DNA of 64,000 nucleotides from positions 123,918-187,917 of the forward strand of contig JAKUTR010000001.1 of the NCBI GenBank assembly GCA_022448725.1. Reading direction: 5' to 3'. Positions within the stretch are counted from its first letter, which is position 1. The number at the start of each line of letters is the position of its first letter. The position numbers and the translations under genes were made by a program. Below the pieces are notes generated by a model. It worked only from the letters and a program-made list of their open reading frames with translations. It made no database searches and was not told the DNA's origin. Origin of the DNA: SAR202 cluster bacterium. GTDB lineage: Bacteria; Chloroflexota; Dehalococcoidia; Lucifugimonadales; VXLM01. This document shows, piece after piece, positions 17,427 to 26,414 of the stretch.

Positions 17427-18583
17427 GTGGACAAGTGGGCTTATTACCTGTACGCATGGTTTCGCTCGATAACCTTATTGTAGAGTCTGCGACACACGCC
17501 CTTGAAGACCAAAGCCAGGATGGATCAATGATTCCAGGCTTCAACGGCCCTTACCATGATCCAGAAACGCCTGTGCGCAACACTGCTCATTGGATGATCT
17601 CATTTCTGAAGGCTTATGAGATTACAGGCGAAGATCGGTTTCGCTTTGGCGCGGAACGAGCAGCCTATTATTTGCAATCGGAAATAGCTAGACCACAAGG
17701 GTTCACCTTCCATCATAGGGACACCAACCGGAAGGATGCGTGTAATGGTTTGATTGGCCAAGCCTGGACGATAGAGGCATTGGCTCAGGCTTCAACAGAT
17801 CTTGAGTTACCAGATCTGAGGGAATTGGCAGAAGAGGTTTTTTTATTGCATGATTTCGATAATGCTTTAGGCCTATGGAAGATCCGCGAGATCAACGGTA
17901 AGACGCTCGGGTTTGACGTAACCTTTAATCACCAACTGTGGTTTGCGGCAGCAGGGTCAATGCTTGCAATGAATAGCTTGATTGATGATCAACTGTCGGT
18001 ATTTCTCGATCGATTGCCCATGAACCTTGGTTTGTATAAAAATGGCTTGGTTCAGCATCCTATTTTGCCTAAACTCAATAGTGGTATGAGCTTCGGCCTT
18101 CGCACCAAGCGTCTTGTTGCAGCTGCTGTTCAGGGGAACTGGTCGAGACAGAGGGACAGGGTATCGATGACCGAAAAGGCGGTGGGGTACCATGCATTCA
18201 ATCTGTATGCATTCGCGATTTTATCGCAGCGCTACCCAGATTATGATGCGTGGTCCAGTGATTTAATGAAAAGCATGATCTCCTATGCTAAATCATCTGA
18301 TTACCTAGAGACTTTGGAGGGGAATAGGTATGGTTACTCATACAATTCACCTGGGTTTGAAATCGCCTACGCAATTATATGCTTACCTTATTTGTTTGGA
18401 GAGGACCCCGAGGGGCAGGCGTCGGAATGGGTGGGTCGTCAACTTGTCAGGTGCTATGATTTCGAAACTTCTCAGATGAGGCTTAATACTGAAGATCCTG
18501 TTAATCATGCCGCGCGGATTTATGAAGCGACACGGCTTCCAAACTTGGATGTTCCGATTGTAAGTACGGGAGGTTCATTGTGA
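17423..18583 (+). CDS. Alpha/alpha-toroid protein of unknown function, AglQ-like
   Basis: The protein has 386 residues, no signal peptide and no membrane segment. Repeated helix pairs with aromatic and acidic loops (FNGPYHDPETPVRNTAHW, CNGLIGQAWTIEAL, FDVTFNHQLWFAAA) suggest an (alpha/alpha)6 toroid as in unsaturated glucuronyl hydrolases or N-acylglucosamine epimerases. The wording recalls AglQ of archaeal N-glycosylation loci, which is involved with a hexuronic acid. It lies between a methyltransferase and UDP-sulfoquinovose synthase, with 4-nt overlaps at both ends, which points to a shared sugar pathway. No catalytic residues can be assigned with confidence. Confidence 0.55.
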   Translation: MSGQVGLLPVRMVSLDNLIVESATHALEDQSQDGSMIPGFNGPYHDPETPVRNTAHWMISFLKAYEITGEDRFRFGAERAAYYLQSEIARPQGFTFHHRDTNRKDACNGLIGQAWTIEALAQASTDLELPDLRELAEEVFLLHDFDNALGLWKIREINGKTLGFDVTFNHQLWFAAAGSMLAMNSLIDDQLSVFLDRLPMNLGLYKNGLVQHPILPKLNSGMSFGLRTKRLVAAAVQGNWSRQRDRVSMTEKAVGYHAFNLYAFAILSQRYPDYDAWSSDLMKSMISYAKSSDYLETLEGNRYGYSYNSPGFEIAYAIICLPYLFGEDPEGQASEWVGRQLVRCYDFETSQMRLNTEDPVNHAARIYEATRLPNLDVPIVSTGGSL

Positions 18584-19797
18584 GAGTACTAATTGCTGGA
18601 ATTGACGGGTATCTTGGGTGGACACTGGCTCAATACTTGGTTGATACCGGCCATGAAGTTGCTGGAATAGATAACTACTCACGACGTAGTTGGGTGGCGG
18701 AGATGGACTCGTGGAGCGCGATCCCAATCGCTCCTATGTCGGAACGGCTTCAAGGGTTCCATGAGCGGTATAGGGAGAAGCTAACATTTTACGAAGGTGA
18801 TCTGCAGGATTATAGTTTAGTAGAGAAAGTTTTCAATGAATTCGAACCCAACGCTGTCGTTCATTTGGGTGAATGTCCCTCAGCGCCTTATTCAATGATT
18901 GACCGCGATCATGCCGTATATGTTCAAACAAACAACATAAACTCTACTTTCAATCTAATCTTTGCAATTAAGGACCATAGTCCTGAGACTCATTTGGTAA
19001 AGCTGGGCACTATGGGAGAGTATGGAACTCCGAATACTGATATTCCAGAGGGATTTTTTGATGTGGAGTATCGGGGTAGAAGGGACCGGTTTCCATATCC
19101 CCGTCAAGCACCTTCTTGGTATCACTGGTCTAAGGTGCATGGTTCCAACAACATAATGTTCGCGTGTAAAACTCTCGGTATCTCAGCGACTGACATCATG
19201 CAGGGCGTTGTGTTTGGCACACAAATCGAGCAGATGGGAGATGATCCTCGGCTATCGACTCGACTGGACTTTGATCAAGCGTTTGGTACAGCAATCAATA
19301 GATTCGCATGCCAAGCTGTTATTGAGCACCCCCTGACACCATATGGTAAAGGTAGTCAGCAACGAGGCTTCATCCCACTAAGAGAGTCTATGAAGTGCTT
19401 GAAACTTGCGATTGAGAATCCCGCAGCAATGGGTGAGTACAGAGTATTTAACCAATTTGCTGAGGTTCATAGTATTGACGGACTTGCCCGGACTGTTCAG
19501 CATGTCGCTAGCGGTTTAGGGCTTGATGTTGAAGTCAAGAATTTGGAGAACCCTAGGATGGAACTTGAAGAACACTACTACAATCCTGATCATAGCAAAC
19601 TTCGTGAACTGGGCTATACCCCTACCCAGAGCGTAGAGGACGAAGTTAGGATTATGCTCTCAGATCTGATACCACAACGTGATCGGATCGAGGAGAAGAA
19701 GAGGTCATTACTTCCGGACGTACAGTGGGGCGGCTATCGAAGGAGATCAGGGTATTTGAGTGATATAGAGGCTCAGGCGGCGGGGGGACAATCCTAG
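18580..19797 (+). CDS. sqd1: UDP-sulfoquinovose synthase (SQD1 type)
   Basis: The protein has 405 residues, the SQD1 length. It starts at GTG 18580 with an upstream GGGAGG. Signature segments are GTMGEYGTPN with catalytic T144, YHWSK with Y181 and K185, QGVVFGT, RLDFDQAFGT and YGKGSQQRGF. These positions match the Thr-Tyr-Lys triad of plant SQD1 almost residue for residue. The enzyme converts UDP-glucose and sulfite into UDP-sulfoquinovose in the cytoplasm with bound NAD. The product could feed sulfolipid, but location inside a glycan locus suggests a sulfonated sugar in the polymer, as in archaeal Agl3 systems. Confidence 0.88.
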   Translation: MRVLIAGIDGYLGWTLAQYLVDTGHEVAGIDNYSRRSWVAEMDSWSAIPIAPMSERLQGFHERYREKLTFYEGDLQDYSLVEKVFNEFEPNAVVHLGECPSAPYSMIDRDHAVYVQTNNINSTFNLIFAIKDHSPETHLVKLGTMGEYGTPNTDIPEGFFDVEYRGRRDRFPYPRQAPSWYHWSKVHGSNNIMFACKTLGISATDIMQGVVFGTQIEQMGDDPRLSTRLDFDQAFGTAINRFACQAVIEHPLTPYGKGSQQRGFIPLRESMKCLKLAIENPAAMGEYRVFNQFAEVHSIDGLARTVQHVASGLGLDVEVKNLENPRMELEEHYYNPDHSKLRELGYTPTQSVEDEVRIMLSDLIPQRDRIEEKKRSLLPDVQWGGYRRRSGYLSDIEAQAAGGQS

Positions 19798-19798
19798 T

Positions 19799-20722
19799 AT
19801 GAAAATTGTAATCACGGGAGGACTTGGATACGTAGGCTCAGCGCTCTGCGAGCTATACACTGATCGTAGTGAACACGAGATTGTTGTGGTTGACCGACAG
19901 TTTATCCCCGAGCGTGTTGCGACCTTACCCGAGCATATCCGCTATGTTCAAGCAGACGTTCAGGATACGGACACTATGACAAATCTGCTTAAACGTACAG
20001 ATATATTGCATGTCTTATCAGCTGAAGTGGAGGCTGAGAGTAGTATCCACCGTGAGCAGTCAGTGTGGGCGGCCAATTTTGATGCACCGCAATCTCTTAT
20101 TCAAGCTTGCCCCCCTAACACTCGGGTTATTTTCCCGTCGACTGGCAACGTATTTGGCGGTGTGGATGAGTCTCAAAAATATATGGATCTTACTGAAGAG
20201 GATGAGCCTCGTCCGAAGTACCCGTATGCAGAAACCAAAGTAGCTATGGAGCAATTCTTGGCTGATACAGATCGTGATTACACTATTCTGCGGTTTGGGA
20301 CTAATCACGGGTACTCGAAGGGGATTCGTTTCAATCTGGTCACGAACATTTTTGTTCGTAAGGCTATGCTTGGCGAAAACCTTGTTGTCCATGGTACAGG
20401 TGAGAACTATCGCCCTACTGCGTGTGTAAAGGATTGTGCGAGGGCACTGGAATTCGTGAGCACTAGGTCTGATGCTTCCCAGAACATATACCACATTGTT
20501 TGCCAAAATTTCCGTATACGAGAACTGGCGGAGACTGTAGTTTCATTTTTCGACACAGGTTCTGAGGTTGAATATATTGCCCGTGAGGTCCCCTTCAGCG
20601 CATACGCTCTCAACAGCGATCGTATACGGAACATGGGATTTGAGTTTGCTTGGGATATGGAATCTAGCATCCTAGACATGCAACGAGTATTCAAGTCGAT
20701 GATCGTAGAGCGTTCTAGGTGA
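19799..20722 (+). CDS. Extended-SDR NAD-dependent nucleotide-sugar epimerase/dehydratase
   Basis: The protein has 307 residues. TGGLGYVG near the N-terminus is the GxxGxxG cofactor turn, and YAETK near residue 143 gives the catalytic tyrosine and lysine after an STGNVFGG strand. The C-terminal half contains YRPTACVKDCARA, usual for the substrate-binding domain. It follows UDP-sulfoquinovose synthase by 1 nt and overlaps the aminotransferase gene in GTGA. A 4-keto sugar made by an epimerase/dehydratase of this type would be the substrate of the next gene. Precise specificity cannot be assigned. Confidence 0.8.
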   Translation: MKIVITGGLGYVGSALCELYTDRSEHEIVVVDRQFIPERVATLPEHIRYVQADVQDTDTMTNLLKRTDILHVLSAEVEAESSIHREQSVWAANFDAPQSLIQACPPNTRVIFPSTGNVFGGVDESQKYMDLTEEDEPRPKYPYAETKVAMEQFLADTDRDYTILRFGTNHGYSKGIRFNLVTNIFVRKAMLGENLVVHGTGENYRPTACVKDCARALEFVSTRSDASQNIYHIVCQNFRIRELAETVVSFFDTGSEVEYIAREVPFSAYALNSDRIRNMGFEFAWDMESSILDMQRVFKSMIVERSR

Positions 20723-21873
20723 CGCTACCTTCCATGATAAAAGTTGCTTCGCCACAGATTGGGAGACAGGAAATAGCGGCAGTTGAGGAAGTGCTTCTGT
20801 CTGGTCAATATGTGTCTGGTCGTAAGGTGGATGAGTTTGAGACACTTTTTTCAGAGTATGTTGGAGTAGACTACTCGGTTGCTGTCAACAGTGGTACTGC
20901 CGCACTCCATTCAGCGCTAGATGTGTTAGGAATTGGTCCAGGTGATGAAGTAATTGTTCCGGCTCTGACTTTTTTCTCAACTGTAACGGCAGTTGTTCAC
21001 CAGGCCGGGGTGCCTATATTTTGCGATATATCCCTCGACAATTTTTGTCTTGACCCTGATGATCTCCTACGCAGGATAACTCCACGGACAAAAGCAATCA
21101 TCGCTGTTCACTATTTCGGTCACGCCGCTGAAATGGATGCCATAAACCAGATTGCGAAGCGTTATGGTCTTGCTGTGATAGAGGATTGTGCGCAAGCTCA
21201 TGGAACGACCTATAAAGGGCGTAAGGTTGGGTCGCTTGGTGATATGGGTGCTTATTCTTTTTTTGCTACCAAACATATGACAACTGGTGAAGGAGGTATC
21301 GTTACCACCAATGACGTGAAAGCGAATGAGAAAATGCGATCGTTCCGTAGTCACGGGATGGAAGGCCGGCATGACCATGTAATGCTCGGATACAACTATA
21401 GAATGACCGAAATTGCGGCCGCAATTGGTATTATTCAACTCGACAAACTTGACGAACTCAATGAGAAACGTATTAAAGCTTCAGAGTACCTAATCGAGCA
21501 GTTGTCCGGAGTGTCCTGGCTGACCATGCCAAAGGTACCCTCGTATGTCAGGCATACCTACTTTTGGTGTCACGCTATGATCAATGAAGACCTTGTTGGC
21601 CAGAGTACACAGTCGGTTATCCAGACACTACGTAATAAAGGAGTTGAGGTCAGGGAAAGGTACACTGAACCTTTGTATCGGCAACCGATGCTAACGCATT
21701 TCATTCCACCGATATTACAACTTTCTGGGGGAGCTAACCTTCCGGCTTATGGCGATCTCAACCTACCTAACGTGGAACAGGCAGCGGGCAGAATTATTGG
21801 TTTGCCAAACAGGCCTGATATAACTCAAGCTGAACTCGACAAGGTAGTTGAGTCTGTGTTGAGTATCGGTTAG
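20719..21873 (+). CDS. DegT/DnrJ/EryC1/StrS family sugar aminotransferase
   Basis: The protein has 384 residues of the fold-type I PLP family. VNSGTAALH binds the cofactor phosphate, EDCAQAHG supplies the aspartate that contacts the pyridine nitrogen, and ATKHMTTGEGG holds the PLP lysine at K185. Such enzymes transfer an amino group, usually from glutamate, to keto nucleotide sugars. Starts at GTG 20719 (coupled through GTGA) or ATG 20734 are both plausible. Together with the preceding epimerase it probably makes a 4-amino or 3-amino deoxy sugar for the glycan. Confidence 0.87.
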   Translation: MTLPSMIKVASPQIGRQEIAAVEEVLLSGQYVSGRKVDEFETLFSEYVGVDYSVAVNSGTAALHSALDVLGIGPGDEVIVPALTFFSTVTAVVHQAGVPIFCDISLDNFCLDPDDLLRRITPRTKAIIAVHYFGHAAEMDAINQIAKRYGLAVIEDCAQAHGTTYKGRKVGSLGDMGAYSFFATKHMTTGEGGIVTTNDVKANEKMRSFRSHGMEGRHDHVMLGYNYRMTEIAAAIGIIQLDKLDELNEKRIKASEYLIEQLSGVSWLTMPKVPSYVRHTYFWCHAMINEDLVGQSTQSVIQTLRNKGVEVRERYTEPLYRQPMLTHFIPPILQLSGGANLPAYGDLNLPNVEQAAGRIIGLPNRPDITQAELDKVVESVLSIG

Positions 21874-21985
21874 GAGGGCTTTCTGCGAATAGTCTTTCTT
21901 GGCATTAACGCAAATGGGAAAAGGATCTTTTGATAGTGACACTACGGATGATAGCGGAACTCTAAGACAGTACGAGGAGACGTAG

Positions 21986-22354
21986 ATGGATTTTGCGGGA
22001 GGCCTGTTTGCTGTTGGCTTTATTATTGCTGTCGTGTTCGCGCTGTTGACCTTGTATCTCTTTATTAAAGAGCGAATGACGGTACAGCAGTTCTTGCTCT
22101 GGGAATGTGTGTCAGTAATAGTTTTGATCTCATCCCTTTTCCCGAGGGTTTTGGAGTGGGCCGCTGGTTTAATTGGTATTACTCAAAGAGGTATCTTTGT
22201 TTTGGCTATTGGGATCCTTGGTGCATACATCCTGATTTACACTCTAGGAGTTTATCAACGGAGGAATGATCAGATGGTTCGACGACTAAATCAGGAGATT
22301 GCGCTGCTGCGCTATCAAATCGAGCACTCGTCGCTAAAGGAGGACGAAAATTAA
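21986..22354 (+). CDS. DUF2304 family small membrane protein
   Basis: The protein has 122 residues with three hydrophobic segments (about 5-27, 34-52, 63-86) and a charged C-terminal tail ending in a probable coiled coil. An AGGAG Shine-Dalgarno lies just before the ATG at 21986. Members of this family are usually encoded next to dolichyl-phosphate-mannose-synthase-like GT2 enzymes, as here, and are presumed membrane partners of the transferase. The gene ends in TAA overlapping the apparent ATT start of its GT2 partner. Confidence 0.75.
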   Translation: MDFAGGLFAVGFIIAVVFALLTLYLFIKERMTVQQFLLWECVSVIVLISSLFPRVLEWAAGLIGITQRGIFVLAIGILGAYILIYTLGVYQRRNDQMVRRLNQEIALLRYQIEHSSLKEDEN

Positions 22355-23033
22355 AGTCGTCGCAACGATCGCGGCGCTGAACGAAGAGAACAATTTGGGA
22401 CATGTGCTTAGTCGTATGCCTGCTGGCGTTGACGTGATCCTAGTCGATGATGGCTCAACTGACAAAACGGCAGAGATTTGTCGTAGCTATGGTGGGCGTG
22501 TCATAAAACACCCGGTGAATCTTGGTCAAGGTGCGGCGGTTATAACTGGATTCAGAGCCTGTCTTCTCCACGAATACGATGTGATTATAGAACTGGATGG
22601 GGATGGACAGCATGATCCTGCTGATATCCCTCGTTTTGTTGATACTATGAAGTCAACTGGTGTTGACATTGTGGTTGGTTCGAGGATTTTGGGATCAAAC
22701 TATGATGGAGCACCGTATGCACGTCGTACTGTCCTCCCATATCTGACATGGCTCATCAATCAGATCACGGGATACGAACTAACCGATTCGATGTGCGGGT
22801 TTAGGGCATTTCGTACTTCGTCGCTACGTAGTATTGCCCATGTCTTGACCGAAATGCAGGAACCACAATACATCGCAGCAGAGATGTTTATTCGGTTTTC
22901 GCGCGCCGGTCTTTCTGTGATAGAGATTCCAATCGACCTTTCAGATCGGGGGACTGGTCTCTCATACAAAGGATTCGTTCGGTATGGGTGGGGGATAAGC
23001 AGGGCAATTCTTCGCACCCTTATGGAGAAATGA
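22350..23033 (+). CDS. DPM1-like glycosyltransferase family 2, apparent ATT start
   Basis: The GT2 fold begins VVATIAALNEENNLG and continues ILVDDGSTDKT and ELDGDGQHDP, with the DxD-type metal site. The frame is open only from 22338, and codons 22350 onward encode the first conserved strand; no ATG, GTG or TTG precedes it. AAGGAGG (22337-22343) sits 6 nt before ATT at 22350, ideal spacing, so ATT is the likely initiator, giving 227 residues. The first standard start, TTG 22395, would delete strand 1. The enzyme resembles polyprenyl-phosphate sugar transferases that load undecaprenyl phosphate, using the DUF2304 partner. Confidence 0.8.
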   Translation: MKVVATIAALNEENNLGHVLSRMPAGVDVILVDDGSTDKTAEICRSYGGRVIKHPVNLGQGAAVITGFRACLLHEYDVIIELDGDGQHDPADIPRFVDTMKSTGVDIVVGSRILGSNYDGAPYARRTVLPYLTWLINQITGYELTDSMCGFRAFRTSSLRSIAHVLTEMQEPQYIAAEMFIRFSRAGLSVIEIPIDLSDRGTGLSYKGFVRYGWGISRAILRTLMEK

Positions 23034-23065
23034 CATGGTAATCATGACTCAAAAAGCCCCAATAG

Positions 23066-24634
23066 ATGGATTATAGCAAGCTAACCATTCAGAATTTTAT
23101 GAACCTTCTTGAGTTTGTGGAAGGAAGGTTCACAGGGTGGTATGTCGTTTTTGCAATGGCATTTATTGTGACAGTCTCACTGTACTCGCTTGCGTTTTTC
23201 CTGAGTAATCGTATTTATCTTGTTGGGAGCGATATTTTTTATTACCTATCAATTGCCGATAGCATTCTAGATACTGGTAAAGCTCTGGTACCTACGACCG
23301 ATCCAGCCTCCGCGCTCAAAACTCCCCAGAACGGTATCGTTCTTATTCACCTGATATTGGCGAAGCTGGGCCTTGGAGCGGAGAGTCGGCTTGTTTCCAT
23401 CACAGTAATTAACTATCTGGCCCATATAAGTGCTGTTTTCCCACTATACAAAATCAGTCGGAGAATGGGCATTCGAAGCTGGCTAGGAGTGATTGCCCTA
23501 ATGGCGGTTTATCTTGCAGCCTTTCACGTTTATCGCATGCAACTTCTACCTATCAACGATGGTATTTTCAACGCAGCATCCGTATGGCTAACTTACCTTC
23601 TGATCGTTGTCGTAGATGATTTTGAAGACTGGTATCGCGAACGGGGTTTGGGTAGTACGAAACTTTGGGTAACTGTTGCAGTATTAGTGTTACTAGCGGG
23701 CGTAATTGTCCAATTCCGCATCCAAGGGGCCATTGTTGTGTTTGCTGGGCTTGTGGCTGCTGTAGCAGTCCGGAAGTTTGGGCCTGCCATCTGCGCTCTG
23801 CTTGCGTTTGTGAGTTCCCTCTTATCAGTGGGCCTATTCTACCTACTGACAATTGATAGGTCACACCTCAATGAAGAGACGGCACAGGCATTTGAAGGTT
23901 TCGCAAGCCGGTTGGTTTCAAACGCATTTCATCTTGTTACTGAGACCATTCCATTTCTCTTGCTGGTACAGCTCGGAAAGTACTCCAAGATTATTGGGCC
24001 TATGTTCGTTGTAGTTATCGCGTTGTCTATATGTTTTCTTCTCCTCTCGGGTTATAAGAGCCGACGCGGTTCGGACTTAGTTGTCGCTTTGTCTTTAATG
24101 GGTGGGATATTGTTTTTAGAACTACTGTATTTTCAACATCATCGGTTGCTCATCTATATCCTTCCACTAATTGCTTTGGTACTCCTATCTGCAAGGTACA
24201 CGTACACTCGTGTGTTTGGATACGGATTGGCTGGACTTATCGTTTTATCGTCAGTCGTTACCTTTTATCGTGGCTTTGACCAAGCTTCAGAGACTCAATT
24301 CTGGGCCTACATAAAGGATTCAAAAATAAGGTTGCCCGAAGATGAAATTCTGCTAATTACTGAACGTGATCGGCATTCCTATTTCTTTCTGTCAACGCCA
24401 GCGACCAGACAGGAAATCAGCATAGATATGATTCTGGCACGGAAGTCCGTTTTTATTGTTGGAGATAGCACGTTCCGCGCAAAAACTGTTGACCAACTTA
24501 AAGAAGTAGCTCAGAAAGCAGGCTTCAAATTTGATGTTTCAAGTCTCACTCCTGGCTACAGAGACCTCGAGGGGCATGAAATAATCGTATTAAGTAATTT
24601 TGCCCGTGTACTGATTGGTGCGGAGCCGAGCTAG
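23066..24634 (+). CDS. Polytopic membrane protein, GT-C glycosyltransferase-like
   Basis: The protein has 522 residues with about nine to eleven hydrophobic segments between residue 25 and 410, then a soluble tail of about 110 residues. GSDIFYYLSIADSIL follows the first membrane helix, where GT-C enzymes keep acidic residues in the first extracytoplasmic loop. A lipid-phosphate-sugar-using transferase or a glycan polymerase would suit the preceding DPM1-like gene, which could make its donor. No family is certain from the sequence alone. It is followed 2 nt later by another GT2 gene. Confidence 0.6.
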   Translation: MDYSKLTIQNFMNLLEFVEGRFTGWYVVFAMAFIVTVSLYSLAFFLSNRIYLVGSDIFYYLSIADSILDTGKALVPTTDPASALKTPQNGIVLIHLILAKLGLGAESRLVSITVINYLAHISAVFPLYKISRRMGIRSWLGVIALMAVYLAAFHVYRMQLLPINDGIFNAASVWLTYLLIVVVDDFEDWYRERGLGSTKLWVTVAVLVLLAGVIVQFRIQGAIVVFAGLVAAVAVRKFGPAICALLAFVSSLLSVGLFYLLTIDRSHLNEETAQAFEGFASRLVSNAFHLVTETIPFLLLVQLGKYSKIIGPMFVVVIALSICFLLLSGYKSRRGSDLVVALSLMGGILFLELLYFQHHRLLIYILPLIALVLLSARYTYTRVFGYGLAGLIVLSSVVTFYRGFDQASETQFWAYIKDSKIRLPEDEILLITERDRHSYFFLSTPATRQEISIDMILARKSVFIVGDSTFRAKTVDQLKEVAQKAGFKFDVSSLTPGYRDLEGHEIIVLSNFARVLIGAEPS

Positions 24635-24636
24635 AT

Positions 24637-25494
24637 TTGAATACGACAGTCTCGATTATAGTTCCGGTCTATAACAACGTCTCTGGGATCAGCCAAGTAG
24701 TGAAGTTGTTACTTGCACAGAGCTATGATCATCAGCTTGAGATAATCATAGTTGACAATGGCTCAACTGATGGTACGGCCAATTTGATACGCAATCTCTC
24801 CAAGGAACATGAGTGTGTAAGAGCGGCGTTTGAGAATAATGTCCAGAGTTCCTACGCTGCAAGAAATCAAGGGATTCAAGAGTCGAATGGAGCAATTCTT
24901 GCCTTTACAGACTCGGACTGTTTGCCAGACTCAGAATGGATAAAGGCAGGTACAGCCGAACTCGAAAGGAGCAATGCTGCCTGTGGCGGTGGTCATGTGG
25001 AAGTGACTTTTGGTGCTACCAAACCAACCACGGTAGAGTACCTTGATGCATCCCAAAAGCTTGATCAGGAGAGGTACGTTAAAAACCATCAATTTGCTGC
25101 TACTGCCAACTTTTTTGCTAGGAAGGAGCTTTTTGATCGTCGAGGACTATTTCGACCAGACCTCGTTTCTGGAGGGGATTACGAATTTGGACGTCGTGTA
25201 ACAAAAGCAGGAGAAAGTCTAATCTACATCCCTAAGGCAATAGTTCGACATCCCGCGCGCCGTACGTACAGTGAGGTTCTCAAAAAAAGCAGACGAATTG
25301 CGAAAGGACAAAAGCAATTAGATGGTCTTGGATTAGCTGGTTTCAAAAGGCCCTTGTGGCGACAGATGTTGCCAGCGAAATCTTGGCCGCAAGACGGTTT
25401 TGGAAAAGAGACCCTAGGCCGTGCGGATAAGTTGAAACTCCTTGCAATGCAGACGGGTATTCGTTGGCTTAATTTCCTCATACGAATCACGTAG
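24637..25494 (+). CDS. Glycosyltransferase family 2
   Basis: The protein has 285 residues and starts at TTG 24637, 2 nt after the previous stop. VSIIVPVYNN, VDNGSTDGT and FTDSDC (metal-binding DSD) place it in the GT-A fold. NFFARKELFDRRGLF and GGDYEFGRR near the middle are typical of the acceptor-binding region in this family. The C-terminal part is basic and may associate with the membrane. Donor and acceptor are unknown. Confidence 0.85.
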   Translation: MNTTVSIIVPVYNNVSGISQVVKLLLAQSYDHQLEIIIVDNGSTDGTANLIRNLSKEHECVRAAFENNVQSSYAARNQGIQESNGAILAFTDSDCLPDSEWIKAGTAELERSNAACGGGHVEVTFGATKPTTVEYLDASQKLDQERYVKNHQFAATANFFARKELFDRRGLFRPDLVSGGDYEFGRRVTKAGESLIYIPKAIVRHPARRTYSEVLKKSRRIAKGQKQLDGLGLAGFKRPLWRQMLPAKSWPQDGFGKETLGRADKLKLLAMQTGIRWLNFLIRIT

Positions 25495-25517
25495 GTGGAA
25501 GCATCGAACTAGGAAAA

Positions 25518-26414
25518 ATGATGGTCGATAAGCCACTGGTCAGCGTTATCATTCCGACATATAACCGAGCTGTTCTTGTCAAACGTGCGATCCAGAGTAT
25601 TCTGGATCAAACTTATGATAATTTTGAAGTAATCGTAGTGGACGATGCCTCCACTGATAGTACGGTTACGGTGATTGCCAATATTGAAGATGAGCGTCTT
25701 AAGTACATACGACACGAAGTGAATGGTCATGCGTCAGCTGCAAGAAACACAGGTATTGCCTCTGCCAAGGGGGAGTTGATTGCGTTTTTGGATGACGATG
25801 ACGAGTGGTTCCCATCGAAGCTTGAAAAACAGGTCCCAGTGTTAGTCAACGCCTCCCCCGAGGTGGGCCTTGTTTATTGCTGGATGGACTATTTTGATTC
25901 CAGCGGTCGGTTGGTTGGTGAAACTCATCCAACGCATACAGGTTGGGTTTTTGACAAAATGCTGGATCGGCCAAGGCTTGGTGGATGTCCCACCATCATC
26001 GTTCGGCGAGAGGTGTTTGATGTTGTTGGAGTATTCGACGTTGATTTGCGACGGGGGAATGATGGTGACTTCATCCGCAGAGTAGCTCGTGAGTACGCTG
26101 TGGACGTCGTGCCTGAAGTTCTTGTCCGAGTAAACGTGGGTCACGATTTTGATCGTATTACAACGGGTGATGAACAGGGGATACGGAATGCAATCAAAGG
26201 TCATCAGGTAAAGCTAACGAAATTTGCGGACGAATTGGATTCTTATCCTAAGCAGACGGCTAGTATTCTATCTGCTATTGGGCATCATCATGCTCAGTTA
26301 GGGGAATGGATTACTGCCGCAGGATATTTCCTGCGGGCCGTTCGCCGAGCACCGTCGTCTGGCGAACCATACCGTATGCTGGCTTACACATTGAAGGAGA
26401 GGTTCAGCCGCTAA
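25518..26414 (+). CDS. Glycosyltransferase family 2
   Basis: The protein has 298 residues. VSVIIPTYNRA, VVDDASTDST and LDDDDEW are the standard GT2 motifs, with the DDD metal site near residue 92. AGGAAA precedes tandem ATG codons at 25518 and 25521; either may be used. The stop overlaps the next ATG in TAATG, so translation is probably coupled to the following methyltransferase. Confidence 0.87.
   Translation: MMVDKPLVSVIIPTYNRAVLVKRAIQSILDQTYDNFEVIVVDDASTDSTVTVIANIEDERLKYIRHEVNGHASAARNTGIASAKGELIAFLDDDDEWFPSKLEKQVPVLVNASPEVGLVYCWMDYFDSSGRLVGETHPTHTGWVFDKMLDRPRLGGCPTIIVRREVFDVVGVFDVDLRRGNDGDFIRRVAREYAVDVVPEVLVRVNVGHDFDRITTGDEQGIRNAIKGHQVKLTKFADELDSYPKQTASILSAIGHHHAQLGEWITAAGYFLRAVRRAPSSGEPYRMLAYTLKERFSR

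Noticed and set aside
20060..20506. Open frame of 148 codons on the minus strand opposite the epimerase gene
   Set aside because: Antisense shadow of the epimerase at 19799-20722; no family features.
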